NCBI GenBank assembly: GCA_964017065.1
Contig: OZ024792.1
Coordinates: 250,501-314,500, forward strand
From: Haliclona indistincta
Taxonomy: Eukaryota > Porifera > Demospongiae > Haplosclerida > Chalinidae
Direction of reading: 5' to 3'
Length of the DNA stretch: 64,000 nt
Within the stretch, counting starts at the first letter, position 1, and the number at the start of each line of letters is the position of its first letter. This document shows, piece after piece, positions 63,147-64,000 of this stretch. The position numbers and the translations under genes were made by a program. The notes below the pieces were generated by a model, which ran no database searches, was not told where the DNA came from, and saw nothing but the letters and a program-made list of their open reading frames with translations.

Positions 63147-63722
63147 CTAATCAGTTTCAGTACATTTTCCATCACACTGGCACATAGCAGTACATTTCAG
63201 AGCTGCTTTCTTGCACTTGCATTGCCCTCTGCATCCTTTCTTACAGCCACAACGTAGTAACTCCCTGGATGAAATACTGGCCTCTGGCAAAGTAGTCCAC
63301 AAGGGTTTCCAGTTGGCAGAATCAGTCCAACCCCAATCACCAGGAGAAGGTAGCTGGATGGAAACTTGAAGCATTTTACCCCAACAATGCCCACCTTGGT
63401 ACACAGCTCTTTTAATATGCTGTATTAGAGCTGCTCTGGAAGGAGGAAGGGCATCCATGGTTCGTCCTTTTTTGGTAAAAAGATGCTTCCGAGCTTCATC
63501 TATGCTTGTTAGATGACTTGTACGGTCATATAGAAGAATAGTGAACCGTTCCAATCTTGCTACTTCTTCATCAGATATATTAGATGGTCCAGCTGATAGT
63601 GCAAGGAATGTTGCCGTTATTTCATCATATACTTTCCAGGTATCCCATGCTGACTTTTTTCCTTTGGTGGCAAATGAGGAAACTGTGTCGCATCCTGTAT
63701 AAGCATGGAAGATAGGCAATGC
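63147..63722 (-). CDS. Transposon-associated protein, C-terminal half (GCDT family)
   Basis: About 190 residues: LPIFHAYTGCDTVSSFATKG, KKSAWDTWK, LERFTILLYDRTS, EARKHLFTKKGRTM, AYQGGHCWGK-like motif, DWGWTDS, LWTTLPEAS, then a Cys-rich end CGCKKGCRGQCKCKKAALKC and CQCDGKC. I recognise this as the C-terminal half of a multicopy uncharacterised family of invertebrate genomes. The GCDT...GKK stretch resembles the helical motif of XPG/FEN1 nucleases, which would fit an Academ-type transposon; this is inference. It starts abruptly at 63722, with the N-terminal half found on the opposite strand. Confidence 0.7.
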   Translation of the reverse strand, partial: ALPIFHAYTGCDTVSSFATKGKKSAWDTWKVYDEITATFLALSAGPSNISDEEVARLERFTILLYDRTSHLTSIDEARKHLFTKKGRTMDALPPSRAALIQHIKRAVYQGGHCWGKMLQVSIQLPSPGDWGWTDSANWKPLWTTLPEASISSRELLRCGCKKGCRGQCKCKKAALKCTAMCQCDGKCTETD

Positions 63723-63959
63723 TTGAAGAATCTGCTAATTTGCCCCAAAACTGGTCACAATTTTTGCGTGATGATGCAAATAAGACTGAGTTATTTTTGT
63801 TTTTGGTGAAGCACATCAAGCATTTGGTAACTAGGAAGCAGATCATCACCACAAATGGGTCAGATGTTGTGTGCATCCCTCCTCAAGACATTAGTAATCT
63901 CGCTCCTTCGAATCATGAAGAGGCTGACACAAGAATGGTCCTTCATCTAGCAGATGCAG
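63721..63959 (+). CDS. Transposon-associated protein, N-terminal piece (EADTR family), cut by gap
   Basis: Open from MLEESANLPQNWSQFL through KTELFLFLVKHIKHL, DVVCIPPQ and NHEEADTRMVLHLADA to the N run. In this family the EADTR segment lies upstream of the GCDT segment in one protein. Here the two are divergent, back to back at about 63721. Either two element copies lie head-to-head or one is inverted. Confidence 0.7.
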
Positions 63960-64000
63960 NNNNNNNNNNNNNNNNNNNNNNNNNNNNNNNNNNNNNNNNN
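63960..64000. other. Assembly gap
   Basis: Run of N to the end of the window. Confidence 1.

Overview
The window is metazoan nuclear DNA: many short exons with introns often only 45-120 nt long, canonical GT/AG sites, and animal-specific signalling domains. Compact genes, tiny introns and frequent 'gtgggtgtggc'-type intron sequence suggest a demosponge or similar early-branching animal. That placement is inference from style, not from a marker gene. The last ~40 bases are an assembly gap.

Region 1 (about 183-15591, + strand) is the 3' part of one large gene of the Trio/Kalirin RhoGEF family. I can join 28 exons in frame (1,488 codons plus stop). They encode PH1 - SH3 - DH2 - PH2 - SH3 - Ig - FN3 - kinase-like, the C-terminal order of full-length Trio/Kalirin. 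The kinase-like domain has lost both the HRD and DFG aspartates. Its introns are swollen by minisatellites (31, 27, 33 and 19 bp units and a CT tract) and by at least two TIR elements.

Region 2 (15896-60297, all - strand) is a tandem array of 19 units of a cell-surface receptor family that I do not recognise by name. Each unit is built from a signal-peptide exon, one Ig-like domain, a Ser/Thr-rich stalk, one transmembrane helix and a tyrosine-motif tail. Units are numbered 1-19 from low to high coordinate. Type A units (1,3,4,6,8,9,11,13,14,16,18,19) mostly share a short tail with an ITAM-like pair; unit 1 has its own tail. Type B units (2,5,7,10,12,15,17) have a different TM exon and a tail with several ITIM-like motifs. 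The order repeats as A-B-A-A-B, and unit n matches unit n+10 (n=1-9), so the array is two tandem copies of a ~17 kb block, itself made of ~8 kb sub-blocks. Seven type A genes are intact: exon sums are divisible by three for units 1, 4, 8, 11, 13, 16 and 19 (455, 420, 469, 414, 386, 407 and 450 aa). Units 9 and 14 keep the ectodomain and TM but have stops that remove the tail. Unit 3 has lost its ATG. Units 6 and 18 and all type B units are damaged.

Nested inside one intron of type B unit 7 is an ~8 kb insertion (about 29340-37382). It is an interspersed foldback element (second copy at 61255-62420) that was itself hit by a 57-bp-TIR element and by a complete-length tyrosine-recombinase retrotransposon (DIRS order, PAT/Ngaro-like split direct repeats, 30481-36292). 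It also carries a ~700 bp pure GAAA tract.

Region 3 (60.3-64 kb) holds an NSF-like pseudogene fragment, the second copy of the interspersed element, and two halves of one transposon-associated protein family lying head-to-head on opposite strands beside the gap. Most of the biology of interest is the receptor array: paired tail types, repeated block duplication, shared promoter modules, a nearly invariant DNA core, tail loss and tail exchange. These are features expected of a recognition-receptor cluster, although that function is inference.
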